23,667 nucleotides of DNA from an uncultured Bacteroidales bacterium (GCA_905234775.1 CAJOJC010000022.1:1-23667), one strand, 5' to 3'; positions 1 through 8,033 are shown, counted from the stretch's first letter. Made by a program: numbers and translations. The notes: generated by a model from the sequence alone, not told the origin.

Positions 1-223
1 CATTGGGAGCGCCGACTCCGATTCCACGGATCTGGCCTTCTTTGCCGGATTTCTTGATAAGATCCTTGATAGCTGCGGCCAAGGTATCGATGAAGGCCTG
101 AGGGTCTTCGTCGTTATCTGTCCTGATAACAGTCTGCTCAAGGACTGTACCGTGGATATCGACTACGCCGATCTTGGAGGTCTGACCTCCTACATCGACT
201 CCGACTACGTAATTCTTCTCCAT
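1..223 (-). CDS. ROK-family sugar kinase (probable glucokinase), N-terminal part
   Basis: Only the first 74 residues lie in the window; the gene continues beyond position 1. The start is ATG at 223-221. Near the N-terminus it reads VGVDVGGQTSKIGVVD, the phosphate-binding motif of ROK kinases (DxGGTxxKxGxVD form), followed by a helix and GIGVGAPN, also typical of the family. ROK kinases phosphorylate glucose or related hexoses with ATP in the cytoplasm; some members are repressors, but a repressor would carry an N-terminal helix-turn-helix and none is present. The start lies 5 bases after the stop of the sugar transporter gene, so the two are probably co-transcribed and act in sequence, uptake then phosphorylation. 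Substrate is inferred as glucose from this pairing; the sugar-binding zinc motif is outside the window. Confidence 0.9.
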   Translation of the reverse strand, partial: MEKNYVVGVDVGGQTSKIGVVDIHGTVLEQTVIRTDNDEDPQAFIDTLAAAIKDLIKKSGKEGQIRGIGVGAPN

Positions 224-228
224 TTCGC

Positions 229-1500
229 TTAGTCGACCTTGATGTCTTTGTTGACGTTCTTCGAGCCTACGAGAGCGTAGAATACGAGGAATGCGAGGCA
301 GGCGATGATGAGCCAGTAGCTCTGCATCGAGCCGATCTTGTCTGCGAGGAGGTTCTGCAGGAACGGGATGATACCGCCGCCGCAAACCAGGGTCATGAAG
401 ATACCGGAAGCTGCTGCGGTGTACTTGCCGAGGCCCTCAACCGAAAGATTGAAGATAGCGCCCCACATGATGGAGGTGCAGAGGCCGCAGAGTACGAGGA
501 AGCCGAGAGCGAGCGGGAAGACGTTCTTTCCGACTGTGATCTGGATGCTCTCAGGGATGAAGATAGCGCATACGAGGAAAACGATTGCGACTGAAGACAT
601 CACTGCGAGCATGGCCTTCGAGCTGACCTTCGAGCTGACGGGAGCTCCGATAAGACGGCCAATGAGCATGCAGAACCAGTATGCGCCGATCATGGTACCG
701 GTAACAGCGGGACCTACGTCGGGCAGAGAGCTGAAGTAAACGTTCGCGGTGTTCGGGATACCGACCTCGATACCGACATAGAAGAAGATGGCGATTGCGC
801 CGAGGACGAAGTGACGGAAGGAAAGGGCGCTGTGGGGATCCTTCTCCTTACCACCGGCCAGACGGGCTGCCTTCTCCTCGGGAGTCTCCATATGGGGCTC
901 GGGGATCTGGGTGAACTTGATGACGATGTAGGCGATGGCGAAGATGGCCATGGCGATAATCATCACGGGGGCTGCCTTAGCTACGGTCGCATTTTCGATG
1001 GAGCCGCCGACGAGCCAACCGACGAGGATGGGAGCGAGGGTTCCTCCGATAGAGTTGCAGGAGCCGCCCCACTGGATCAGCTGGTTGCCTTTGTTACCGC
1101 CGCCGCCGAGGGTGTTGAGCATCGGGTTCACGACGATATTCAGCATACACATCGAGAAGCCTGCGACGAAAGCGCCGAGGACATAGACGAAGAAGCTCTC
1201 GGCATAGCCGGACAGGAACTGGATCGCCACACCGACGAGACCGACCACAACGGCGGTAAGTGCGGTGAATTTGTAACCCTTACGACGAAGGATGAGACCT
1301 GCGGGAATACCCATGCAGGCATAGGCGATGAAGTTGGCGAGTGTTCCGAGCTGCGAAAGAGCCTTCGATGCGCCGAACTGGTTGGTTACGACCACGCCCA
1401 TCGAACCTGCGAGGTTCGTCACGAACGCGATCATGAAGAACAGTGCGAACATCACCACGATAGCCGGGGTGTAGTTCTGTTTCTTTTCTACATTAGCCAT
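229..1500 (-). CDS. MFS sugar transporter, GluP/FucP type (glucose/galactose/fucose)
   Basis: A 423-residue integral membrane protein with about 12 hydrophobic segments and a charged central cytoplasmic loop near residues 200-230. The segment VVNPMLNTLGG followed by QWGGSCNSIGGTLAPIL resembles the conserved Asn-rich helices of the FucP/GluP branch of the major facilitator superfamily, which carries L-fucose, glucose or galactose with protons across the inner membrane. Length fits the family (410-440 residues). The ROK kinase follows 5 bases downstream, which favours glucose or another hexose. The start is 27 bases after the acyl-CoA synthetase stop, so it may share the upstream transcript; no promoter box was seen in that gap. 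The exact sugar is inference. Confidence 0.9.
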   Translation of the reverse strand: MANVEKKQNYTPAIVVMFALFFMIAFVTNLAGSMGVVVTNQFGASKALSQLGTLANFIAYACMGIPAGLILRRKGYKFTALTAVVVGLVGVAIQFLSGYAESFFVYVLGAFVAGFSMCMLNIVVNPMLNTLGGGGNKGNQLIQWGGSCNSIGGTLAPILVGWLVGGSIENATVAKAAPVMIIAMAIFAIAYIVIKFTQIPEPHMETPEEKAARLAGGKEKDPHSALSFRHFVLGAIAIFFYVGIEVGIPNTANVYFSSLPDVGPAVTGTMIGAYWFCMLIGRLIGAPVSSKVSSKAMLAVMSSVAIVFLVCAIFIPESIQITVGKNVFPLALGFLVLCGLCTSIMWGAIFNLSVEGLGKYTAAASGIFMTLVCGGGIIPFLQNLLADKIGSMQSYWLIIACLAFLVFYALVGSKNVNKDIKVD

Positions 1501-1527
1501 AGTTGTGTTATTTAATAATCTGAATTT

Positions 1528-3453
1528 CTACTCGAGAGCCTTGAGGTTCTGCTCGTTGACGATCGGTCTGCCTTCTGCGGTGTAGGCGAAGTCCATACGG
1601 GCTGCGTAGTGTTCCTCGACCTTACGGCGGACCATCTTCATGGTTGAGTTGAGCATACCGTTGGCGATGGTGAAGCCTTCGTCGCAGATAACCACTGCCG
1701 TAGGAAGCCAGCGGTCAGGGAAGAGGGATTCGTGGATACCACCGGTCTTATAGGTATCGATCTCAGCCTGGATCTTGAGGAGCATAGCCTCGCGGCCTTC
1801 CTTGGACTTAGGATCGAGACCCTGAGCCTTGACGAACTCGGCAAGATTGTCCTTGTTGGGAACGATGAGAGCGATGGTATAAGGATTCTGGTTGTTGTGG
1901 AGCACAGCGGCCTCAACATACTTACTGACCTCAGGGAGGCTATCCTCGAATGCTTCGGGAGAGTACTTCTCGCCGTCTGCGGAAATCAGGAGGCTCTTGA
2001 AGCGGCCGACCACATAGAGGAAGTCGGGATCCCAAGGGCAGATGTAGCCCATATCTCCGGTGTGGAGCCATCCGTCGACCACAGTCTCAGCAGTAGCCTT
2101 AGGGTTCTTCCAGTATCCGGCCATGACGTTCTCGCCGCGGATGACGATCTCGCCCTTTGTTCCGTGGGGCACTTCCTCACCCTTATCGTCGCAGATCTTG
2201 CAGTCCATGGGGCGTACGATACGGCCCGAGGAACCGAAGATGGCGTGGCCGGGAGAGTTGGCGCAGATGATAGGGGTAGCCTCGGTAAGGCCATAGCCCT
2301 GGAACATAGGCATACCGACTGCGCAGAAGTAGCGCTGGAGCTCGATATCGAGAAGAGCGCCGCCGCCTACGAAGAACTGCATACGGCCGCCGAAGCTCTC
2401 GCGAACTGCCTTGAAGATGAGCTTGTCGAAGATCCACATAAGGGGCTTACGCCACCAGCGGAGGAAACCGCCGCGGTTGTAGTACTCGCGGTTATAGGCG
2501 ATAGCGTTCTTGACTGCGAAGTTGTAGAGTTTCTCTACGGTAGGGCCTTTAGCTTTAATTCCGCTCTCGATGTTCTTCTTGAAGTTACGGGCAAGAGCCG
2601 GAACTGAAAGCATTACATGAGGCCTGGTCTCCCTAATTGCCATAGGGACGTTCTTCAGGGTAGCGAGGGCGTTCTTTCCGATAGGAACGAAGGCGATGCT
2701 TCCGCCGTAGGACATCATGGTATACATACCTGCCACATGAGCGAAACAGTGGTCCAGAGGGAGGATAATAAGCATGACGTGATTCTCACCGATGTTGATC
2801 ACGCTCGAGCCCTGAGCTACGTTTGCGGTATAGTTACGGTGTGTAAGGATGATACCCTTAGGGTCTGCGGTAGTTCCGGAGGTATAGCTGATGTTGGCAT
2901 AATCGTCCGGGCCGATGGACTGATAACGCTCTACGAAGGCCTGAGGGTCTTTTGCGAGGAATTTCTCGCCGAGGGCGATAACTTCCGACATCTTGATTTC
3001 GGGCTCCTGGAGACCGTCTACGAAGAATGCGGTATCGTCGAAAACGATGACTTTCTTAACATCCGGGCAATCCTTGATGATCTCGCGGATCTTGGGGAGG
3101 TGGTTAGCCGATACAAGGACCCACTTGCTGTCTGAATGCTTGATGCGGAAGATGAGGTCCGCCGCGCTGCCGAGGTTCACCGAAAGGGGAACGTCTGTTG
3201 CACCGGCATACATAGCGCCGAGTTCGGCGAGGATCCACATCGAACGGCTCTCGGAAAGGAGGGCGATTCTGTCGCCTTTCTCAAGGCCGAGGGCCATAAG
3301 ACCGGCACCGATCTTATAAGCCGTTTCACGAGTTTGAGCCTGGGTTATTTCAGTCCAGACACCGTCTACTTTCTCCCGAAGGTAAACGTTGTCGGGGAAC
3401 TGATGGGAGTACTTCTCAACGAAGTCAATAATGGTGATTCTTTTTTCTGCCAT
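1528..3453 (-). CDS. Long-chain fatty-acid--CoA ligase (AMP-forming acyl-CoA synthetase)
   Basis: A 641-residue enzyme of the ANL superfamily that activates fatty acids with ATP to acyl-adenylate and then acyl-CoA at the inner face of the membrane. Motifs in order: the phosphate-binding loop TSGTTADPKG at 191-200, GYGLTEATP at 387-395, GWLHTGDMGY at 461-470 and the hinge GRFKSLLISADGEKYSPE at 483-500. The C-terminal domain ends with NSTMKMVRRKV, which supplies the usual catalytic lysine. Length and an insertion around 300-350 match the long-chain type common in Bacteroidales. The start is 14 bases after the stop of the upstream deoxynucleoside kinase, so it probably lies in the same transcript. 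The chain-length range cannot be read from the sequence. No truncation or missing motif was seen. Confidence 0.93.
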   Translation of the reverse strand: MAEKRITIIDFVEKYSHQFPDNVYLREKVDGVWTEITQAQTRETAYKIGAGLMALGLEKGDRIALLSESRSMWILAELGAMYAGATDVPLSVNLGSAADLIFRIKHSDSKWVLVSANHLPKIREIIKDCPDVKKVIVFDDTAFFVDGLQEPEIKMSEVIALGEKFLAKDPQAFVERYQSIGPDDYANISYTSGTTADPKGIILTHRNYTANVAQGSSVINIGENHVMLIILPLDHCFAHVAGMYTMMSYGGSIAFVPIGKNALATLKNVPMAIRETRPHVMLSVPALARNFKKNIESGIKAKGPTVEKLYNFAVKNAIAYNREYYNRGGFLRWWRKPLMWIFDKLIFKAVRESFGGRMQFFVGGGALLDIELQRYFCAVGMPMFQGYGLTEATPIICANSPGHAIFGSSGRIVRPMDCKICDDKGEEVPHGTKGEIVIRGENVMAGYWKNPKATAETVVDGWLHTGDMGYICPWDPDFLYVVGRFKSLLISADGEKYSPEAFEDSLPEVSKYVEAAVLHNNQNPYTIALIVPNKDNLAEFVKAQGLDPKSKEGREAMLLKIQAEIDTYKTGGIHESLFPDRWLPTAVVICDEGFTIANGMLNSTMKMVRRKVEEHYAARMDFAYTAEGRPIVNEQNLKALE

Positions 3454-3467
3454 ATCAGTATTAAAGT

Positions 3468-4091
3468 TTATTTTTTAGCGGAGAAAAGGCCGAACATCTG
3501 GGCGTCGATCATGTCTGTGATCTTCGCAAAATCTTCGGGGTTGTTTCCAAATTTGATATTATCTGCATCGACAATCAGGAGATTGCCGTCATAGTCCTTG
3601 ATCCAGTTTTCATATTTTTCGTTCAGGCCGGTAAGGTAGTCTATACGGATACCCTTCTCATACTCGCGGCCGCGTTTCTGGATCTGGGCGACGAGGTTGG
3701 GGATGCTGGAGCGGAGATAGATCATTAGATCCGGATTTCCGACCAGAGACATCATGAGGTTGAAGAGATCCGAGTAGTTGTCGAAGTCCCTGGTACTCAT
3801 CAGACCCATGTCGTGGAGGTTGGGGGCGAAGATTTTTGCGTCTTCGTAGATAGTCCTGTCCTGGATGATGATGTCGTCTGTTCTACTGATATCCACAACA
3901 TCCTTGAAACGCTTGTTCAGGAAGTAGATCTGGAGGTTGAACGACCAGCGTTCCATGTCCTCGTAGAAGTCCGACAGGTAAGGGTTGAAGTCGACGGATT
4001 CGAATTTGGGAGTCCAGCCATAGTGTGCTGCAAGCATCTTGGTAAGAGTTGTCTTACCGCTTCCGATGTTTCCCGCAATTGCTATATGCAT
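3468..4091 (-). CDS. Deoxynucleoside kinase, copy 1 of a tandem pair
   Basis: A 207-residue cytoplasmic kinase of the dNK/dCK/dGK family, which transfers phosphate from ATP to salvaged deoxynucleosides. The Walker A loop is GNIGSGKT at 7-14, the DR(T) motif with catalytic-region residues is at D78-R79 with E83 just after, and the LID arginines lie in KRGREYE at 139-145. It is about 70% identical over the first 60 residues to the gene immediately upstream, so the pair arose by duplication. The 45-base gap between them holds its own -7 promoter box, and the acyl-CoA synthetase begins 14 bases after its stop. Which base each copy prefers cannot be told; in lactobacilli a similar tandem pair makes a heterodimer with split specificity. 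Confidence 0.93.
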   Translation of the reverse strand: MHIAIAGNIGSGKTTLTKMLAAHYGWTPKFESVDFNPYLSDFYEDMERWSFNLQIYFLNKRFKDVVDISRTDDIIIQDRTIYEDAKIFAPNLHDMGLMSTRDFDNYSDLFNLMMSLVGNPDLMIYLRSSIPNLVAQIQKRGREYEKGIRIDYLTGLNEKYENWIKDYDGNLLIVDADNIKFGNNPEDFAKITDMIDAQMFGLFSAKK

Positions 4092-4113
4092 AGTATTCTC
4101 TTTTAAAAGCCTA

Positions 4114-4121
4114 CAAATATA
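4114..4121 (-). promoter_or_regulatory. Bacteroides-type -7 box for deoxynucleoside kinase copy 1
   Basis: On the minus strand the bases read TATATTTG, an exact match to the Bacteroidota -7 consensus TAnnTTTG. It lies 22 bases upstream of the kinase start at 4091 within a 45-base AT-rich gap. No convincing -33 TTTG was found 18-20 bases upstream. If used, the second kinase and the fatty-acid, transporter and ROK genes can be expressed apart from the first kinase. Confidence 0.55.
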
Positions 4122-4136
4122 ATCAATTAGTCCCGA

Positions 4137-4748
4137 TTAAAAAAGTCCGTACATTTCAGCGTCTATTTTGTCCGTCACGAGCGCAAAATCCTCCGGACGG
4201 TTTTCATAGTCAAGGTTGTCGCCGTCTATTATCAGCAGGCGACCCTTATACTCCCCTATCCACTTTTCGTAAAGTTCGTTGAGTCCTCCGAGGTACTCGA
4301 GGCTGATAGTCTGTTCGTACTCCCGCCCGCGCTTCTGGATCTGGGATACGAGATGAGGCACGCTCGAGCGGATGTAGATCAGAAGGTCGGGAAGCTTCAC
4401 CAGCGACATCATGAGATCGAATAGGTCCATATAGGTCGCGAAATCGCGGTCAGACAGGTTCCCCATCCGGTAATTGTTCTGAACGAAAATCTGCACGCCT
4501 TCGAGGATGGTCCTGTCCTGGATGATGACGCCCTTGTTCTTCGCTATCTCGAGCGTATCCCTAAAGCGCTGGGCGAGGAAATACACCTCAAGATTGAAGG
4601 ACCAACGCTGGATATCGGAGTAATAGTCCTCAAGATAGGGGTTATAGGTAACCGACTCAAAACGGGGAGTCCAGCCGTAATACTCGGCGAGTTTGCGGGT
4701 CAGGGTAGTTTTTCCGCAGCCGATGTTTCCTGCTATTCCGATGTGCAT
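4137..4748 (-). CDS. Deoxynucleoside kinase, copy 2 of a tandem pair (first in the run)
   Basis: A 203-residue paralogue of the downstream kinase with the same layout: Walker A at 7-14, DR motif at D78-R79, LID motif KRGREYE at 139-145. Its Walker A loop reads GNIGCGKT, with Cys where copy 1 has Ser; this position varies among P-loop kinases and activity is expected. Differences between the copies are spread along the chain, including the residues just after the DR motif (ILEG against IYED), which lie near the substrate pocket in this family and suggest different base preference. It is the first gene of the minus-strand run and is transcribed away from the MBL hydrolase. Assignment to deoxynucleoside salvage is firm; the substrate is not determined. 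Confidence 0.93.
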   Translation of the reverse strand: MHIGIAGNIGCGKTTLTRKLAEYYGWTPRFESVTYNPYLEDYYSDIQRWSFNLEVYFLAQRFRDTLEIAKNKGVIIQDRTILEGVQIFVQNNYRMGNLSDRDFATYMDLFDLMMSLVKLPDLLIYIRSSVPHLVSQIQKRGREYEQTISLEYLGGLNELYEKWIGEYKGRLLIIDGDNLDYENRPEDFALVTDKIDAEMYGLF

Positions 4749-4773
4749 AAGATGTCCGTGGTTTGCATTCTCA

Positions 4774-4781
4774 CAAATTTA
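4774..4781 (-). promoter_or_regulatory. Bacteroides-type -7 box for deoxynucleoside kinase copy 2
   Basis: Minus-strand TAAATTTG is an exact TAnnTTTG match 25 bases upstream of the kinase start at 4748. It lies just 13 bases from the opposite-strand -7 box of the MBL hydrolase gene, so the two promoters overlap face to back. The -33 element is not clear. Confidence 0.55.
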
Positions 4782-4794
4782 CGGAAAGTTTTGT

Positions 4795-4802
4795 TACTTT
4801 TG
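4795..4802 (+). promoter_or_regulatory. Bacteroides-type -7 box for the MBL hydrolase gene
   Basis: Plus-strand TACTTTTG matches TAnnTTTG exactly and ends 27 bases before the preferred start at 4830. This placement argues against the longer reading that begins at 4743, because that start would be upstream of the promoter. No good -33 TTTG sits at the usual distance; a TTTG at 4762-4765 is too far away. Confidence 0.55.
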
Positions 4803-4829
4803 CCTACGGCAATCCAGAGTTATGAACAA

Positions 4830-5465
4830 ATGCTGAACATCCGTCATTTCGTTTTCAACCCCTATCAGGAAAACACATACGTTCTCTCCGAAGGCAATTC
4901 GCAGGACGCGGTTATCGTCGACCCTGGCTGCGAGCCCGGACATGAGCAGGAATCCTTCTTCGGCTGGCTCGAGGAAAAACGCGTAAGGCCGGTCGCAATC
5001 CTGCTGACCCATGCCCATCCGGACCACATCGGCGGGGTTAAAGCGCTGCAGCAGCGCTGGGGCCTGCCCGTCTACATGGGCGAGGCAGAGAAGACGGTAT
5101 TCAAGCTCGATTTCGAGACCGTGCCGGTCGAAGACGGGCAGAAGATGACCCTCGCCGGCCTCAGCTTCGAAGTGATCACGACTCCCGGACACACCCCCGG
5201 CGGAGTGTGCTACTATCTTCCGGAGGACAAGGCCCTCATCACGGGCGACACCCTATTCCGCGGCACGATCGGCCGCACGGATCTCCCCGGCGGCGAGTAC
5301 GACGACCTCATTGTCTCGGTGATGGAAAAGCTCATGGGGCTCGACGGCGAAGTTCAGATCTTCCCCGGCCATGGTCCGTCTTCTACGATTACGGACGAAA
5401 GAACGAACAATCCCTTCCTTCAGCCGTTCAACGAGCCTTGGGAAGGGATCGATTCTATCGATTAA
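4830..5465 (+). CDS. MBL-fold metallo-hydrolase (glyoxalase II-like)
   Basis: The preferred start gives 211 residues. A longer in-frame reading from 4743 adds 29 residues unlike the family and would start before the promoter box. The metal site is complete: THAHPDH at 60-66, H121 in TPGHTPGG, D140 in ITGDTLF and H181 in FPGHG, the standard arrangement for a two-metal hydrolase of the hydroxyacylglutathione hydrolase-like group. Members cleave thioesters such as S-lactoylglutathione or related small-molecule substrates in the cytoplasm; the actual substrate is unknown and many Bacteroidota lack glutathione. It is the only plus-strand gene in the first 18.7 kb and ends 5 bases from the stop of the GH16 gene, which converges on it with no room for a conventional terminator. 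Confidence 0.9.
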   Translation: MLNIRHFVFNPYQENTYVLSEGNSQDAVIVDPGCEPGHEQESFFGWLEEKRVRPVAILLTHAHPDHIGGVKALQQRWGLPVYMGEAEKTVFKLDFETVPVEDGQKMTLAGLSFEVITTPGHTPGGVCYYLPEDKALITGDTLFRGTIGRTDLPGGEYDDLIVSVMEKLMGLDGEVQIFPGHGPSSTITDERTNNPFLQPFNEPWEGIDSID

Positions 5466-5470
5466 ACAAT

Positions 5471-6565
5471 CTAGAGCTTCTGGAACACGCGCACCCAGTC
5501 CACCTCCATCGCGGTGGGCAGGCATGACTCGTCGACGCCCTGAGCGCCGCCCCAGTCGCCTCCCCATGCGAGGTTGAGGATGATGTAGAACGGTTTGTAG
5601 AAGGGCCAGCTGTCGTGGCCGCCTCCGTTATTCTTGTAGGTTAGAATCGCCTTGCCGTCCTGGTAGAAGGTCATATAGTCGGCTGTCCATTCCATTCCGT
5701 AGACATGGAATTCGGTCTGAGCGGTAGGAATATATCTCTCAGCGTGTTCGATCGATGATCCGCTATTGTTGTAACGATTGCAATGGATGGTGGAACTGCA
5801 ATAATTTGCATGGTAGCCCACCTCTTCCATGATGTCGATCTCCCCATCTTTCGGCCATCCCGTAAACTGGGAAGGCATCATCCAGAACGCAGGCCATGTT
5901 CCCTTGCCCTTGGGCAGCTTGAGGGACGCCTCGATCCAGCCGTACGTCCAGCTCTTGCGAGTGTTCAGACGTACGGACCGGACCTTGCCGTCCAACTTTT
6001 TAGCCCAGACCTTCAGGGTGCCGTCCGAGACTTCGGCGATCTTTACACCGTTGTACTCGCCGGATACATAGTCCTGAAGCTCATGGTTGCCCCATCCGCC
6101 GTCGCCTGTCTGGTACTTCCAGTCCGCCGAAGCGGGCAGTCCGTCGTAGTCGAATTCGTCGTGCCACACGAGGGTATAGCCCTCTGGGGTGACGATACCG
6201 ACTTCCTCCGGATCAAGTCCGGGCTGACGGATAGGAAGGTACGCCCTTGTCTGCCCCACCTTTATCACCACCTTCCCCTCGCGGGTCGCGGTAGTAGAGT
6301 TGGGCTTCACTTTTACCGTGAAGGTCCCTTCGGTCTGGGCGCAGTAAGGCGGCTCGATGCTGACCACCCAGTCTTCCTCGCTGACGAGGGAGATTCCGGG
6401 TGCCGAGGCGGTGACGAAGAACTTCTGCTCGCCTCCCTGCTGCTCGAAGATGAGCGAATCAGGAGAGAAAGCGATGCTGTTCTGCGGGACCTCGACCGGC
6501 TGCGGTCTGCAGCAGAGGGCGAAGAATATGAGGGGAAGTAAAGACAAAATGCGGATGGGTTTCAT
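5471..6565 (-). CDS. GH16 family endo-beta-glucanase (laminarinase type) with BACON domain
   Basis: A 364-residue exported enzyme. Residues 1-19 form a signal peptide ending in ALCC; this is a weak lipobox, but a lipid-anchored form with Cys18 or Cys19 is likely given the neighbours. Residues about 28-116 are a BACON domain with the typical SEEDWVVSI and FTVKVKPNSTT strands, and about 130-364 is the GH16 beta-jelly roll. The active site is GEIDIMEE at 241-248, giving E242 nucleophile, D244 and E247 acid/base. The ExDxxE spacing (with the beta-bulge) is the laminarinase-like form, not the ExDxE of bacterial lichenases. It should cut internal bonds of beta-1,3- or mixed beta-1,3-1,4-glucan at the cell surface. 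It is the last gene of the operon, 3 bases after the binding protein. Confidence 0.95.
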   Translation of the reverse strand: MKPIRILSLLPLIFFALCCRPQPVEVPQNSIAFSPDSLIFEQQGGEQKFFVTASAPGISLVSEEDWVVSIEPPYCAQTEGTFTVKVKPNSTTATREGKVVIKVGQTRAYLPIRQPGLDPEEVGIVTPEGYTLVWHDEFDYDGLPASADWKYQTGDGGWGNHELQDYVSGEYNGVKIAEVSDGTLKVWAKKLDGKVRSVRLNTRKSWTYGWIEASLKLPKGKGTWPAFWMMPSQFTGWPKDGEIDIMEEVGYHANYCSSTIHCNRYNNSGSSIEHAERYIPTAQTEFHVYGMEWTADYMTFYQDGKAILTYKNNGGGHDSWPFYKPFYIILNLAWGGDWGGAQGVDESCLPTAMEVDWVRVFQKL

Positions 6566-6568
6566 AAA

Positions 6569-8008
6569 TTAAAGATTGTATTCCTGGAGGCAGATGTCCT
6601 TGATGGTGACAACTGCGCCTGCGGTACAACCGCCGAAGTCGAAGATAAGGTTGACGTTGTCGCAAGCGACACCGGAGATGATCTTGGAGGTAATGACGAG
6701 GTCTTCACCTGCCTTGATCGAAACTGCACCCTTCTCCCAGATGTTAGCACCTTCATGTTTGGGGCCACCTTCTGCCCACTGCTCGATCTTGAAGAATGCA
6801 GGGGTGTCTACGGTTGCGGTAAGCTTGAGCTGGAGAGCGTACTTCTTAGAGTCGGACAGAGCGATATAGCTACCTGCGCCAGGCCATACGAAGAATTGAT
6901 CCTGCCACTGTGAGTTGGTTCCGTTCTCGAGGGTGACAGCATAAGAGTTGCCGCTCTTTACGAGGAAGGAAGGCTCTGCGGTCTCGGTCTCAACACCGTT
7001 CCAGTCGCCGCCGTTGCAGAAATAGTAGAAGAACATCTCGTTTCCGAGAGCGGCTTTCCAGAGGTTGCCCTCGCCGTTTACATCGAATACATAGCTGTCT
7101 GCAGGATACTCGCTGTCATCTACCGGAGGTTCGGGAGTTACAGGCTCTTCCTTGTCGGGAGCGTTGGTACCGTCGTCGTTGGCGTGATCCTTAAGGGTGA
7201 TGCGGGTGATCTTGACCTCGTTGCCCGCCTCGCTGTAACCAAAGTCGAAGACGATCTTGATAGCGGAAGCGTCGATACCGGGGACATTCTTCATCCAGTA
7301 AATATTCTCGCCTGCGGGCATATCGTCGAGGGTGACGAAGAGGAAGTTGTCGTCGCTTGCGACATCGGTAACCTTAACGGTCACACCTGCGGACTTGCTC
7401 AGCTCGATAATGCAGGAGAAGTCGTAGTTCTTGTCGGCGGAAAGAGCCACATCGGCGCCGGGCACGAGGTGGAACTGGCACTGCCAACGATCTGCGCATG
7501 CGCCGGGAACAGTAAGGGTGTAAGGATTGGTGGTGAAAGGAACAGAGACCTCACCTGCCCAACCCGGGCTGCACCATGTGTAGCTGGCGTCCATACCGGC
7601 ATCCTCACCTACCTTCCAGATATTGAACTGGGAGTTGTAGTTGTAGCCGTTCCAGCCTTCCTGACCCTCAACGGTGAACTCAGCCTCGGAGTAATCAGCC
7701 GACTGGCCTACCGAATTGCTGACATACATACGTACCTTGAAAGTACCTGCGTCGAAGAATGTCTTCTGGAAGTTGTTTCCGTTTCCTGCGAAAACGAAGT
7801 CGCCGGATTCGTTGGTGTACCAGATCGGAACAAGTCCGGTGGTTCCCTCAGGAAGAGAGAAAGTAACCAAAGTACCGTCTACGACAACCACGGGGGTGAT
7901 GCCTGCTGCTGAAGGCAGACCGGGCTGGTCCGTGTTGTTGTTGGGATCACAGGCCACTGTTGCAATAGCAAGGGCTGCGATGCTCAAAAAAGCAAAAATC
8001 TTTTTCAT
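6569..8008 (-). CDS. Surface glycan-binding lipoprotein with PKD-like domain and two repeated carbohydrate-binding-like domains
   Basis: A 479-residue lipoprotein: signal peptide with Cys20 after ATVA, followed by an acidic DPNNNTD stretch as seen in surface-exported Bacteroidota lipoproteins. Residues about 34-115 resemble a PKD/Ig-like domain. Two beta-rich domains follow at about 122-276 and 304-478, joined by an acidic proline-rich linker (EEPVTPEPPVDD). They are clear copies of each other: RWQCQFHLVPGAD pairs with QWQDQFFVWPGAG, and KIVFDFGYSEAGNEVKIT with NLIFDFGGCTAGAVVTIK. Position and build fit the SGBP-B role, holding polysaccharide at the surface for SusC/SusD and GH16. It has no recognisable catalytic motif. 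The fold family (CBM4-like) is inference, and ligand specificity is taken from the GH16 neighbour. Confidence 0.82.
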   Translation of the reverse strand: MKKIFAFLSIAALAIATVACDPNNNTDQPGLPSAAGITPVVVVDGTLVTFSLPEGTTGLVPIWYTNESGDFVFAGNGNNFQKTFFDAGTFKVRMYVSNSVGQSADYSEAEFTVEGQEGWNGYNYNSQFNIWKVGEDAGMDASYTWCSPGWAGEVSVPFTTNPYTLTVPGACADRWQCQFHLVPGADVALSADKNYDFSCIIELSKSAGVTVKVTDVASDDNFLFVTLDDMPAGENIYWMKNVPGIDASAIKIVFDFGYSEAGNEVKITRITLKDHANDDGTNAPDKEEPVTPEPPVDDSEYPADSYVFDVNGEGNLWKAALGNEMFFYYFCNGGDWNGVETETAEPSFLVKSGNSYAVTLENGTNSQWQDQFFVWPGAGSYIALSDSKKYALQLKLTATVDTPAFFKIEQWAEGGPKHEGANIWEKGAVSIKAGEDLVITSKIISGVACDNVNLIFDFGGCTAGAVVTIKDICLQEYNL

Positions 8009-8033
8009 CTTGTGTTGTTATTAATGGTTGTTG

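Noticed and set aside
338..2607. Long plus-strand open frames opposite the transporter and acyl-CoA synthetase genes (up to 291 codons)
   Set aside because: They are antisense to genes with full sets of family motifs, have no motifs of their own, and reflect the GC-biased codon use of the real strand.
4743..4829. 29-residue N-terminal extension of the MBL hydrolase
   Set aside because: The -7 promoter box lies inside it, and the protein family begins at the residue encoded from 4830.
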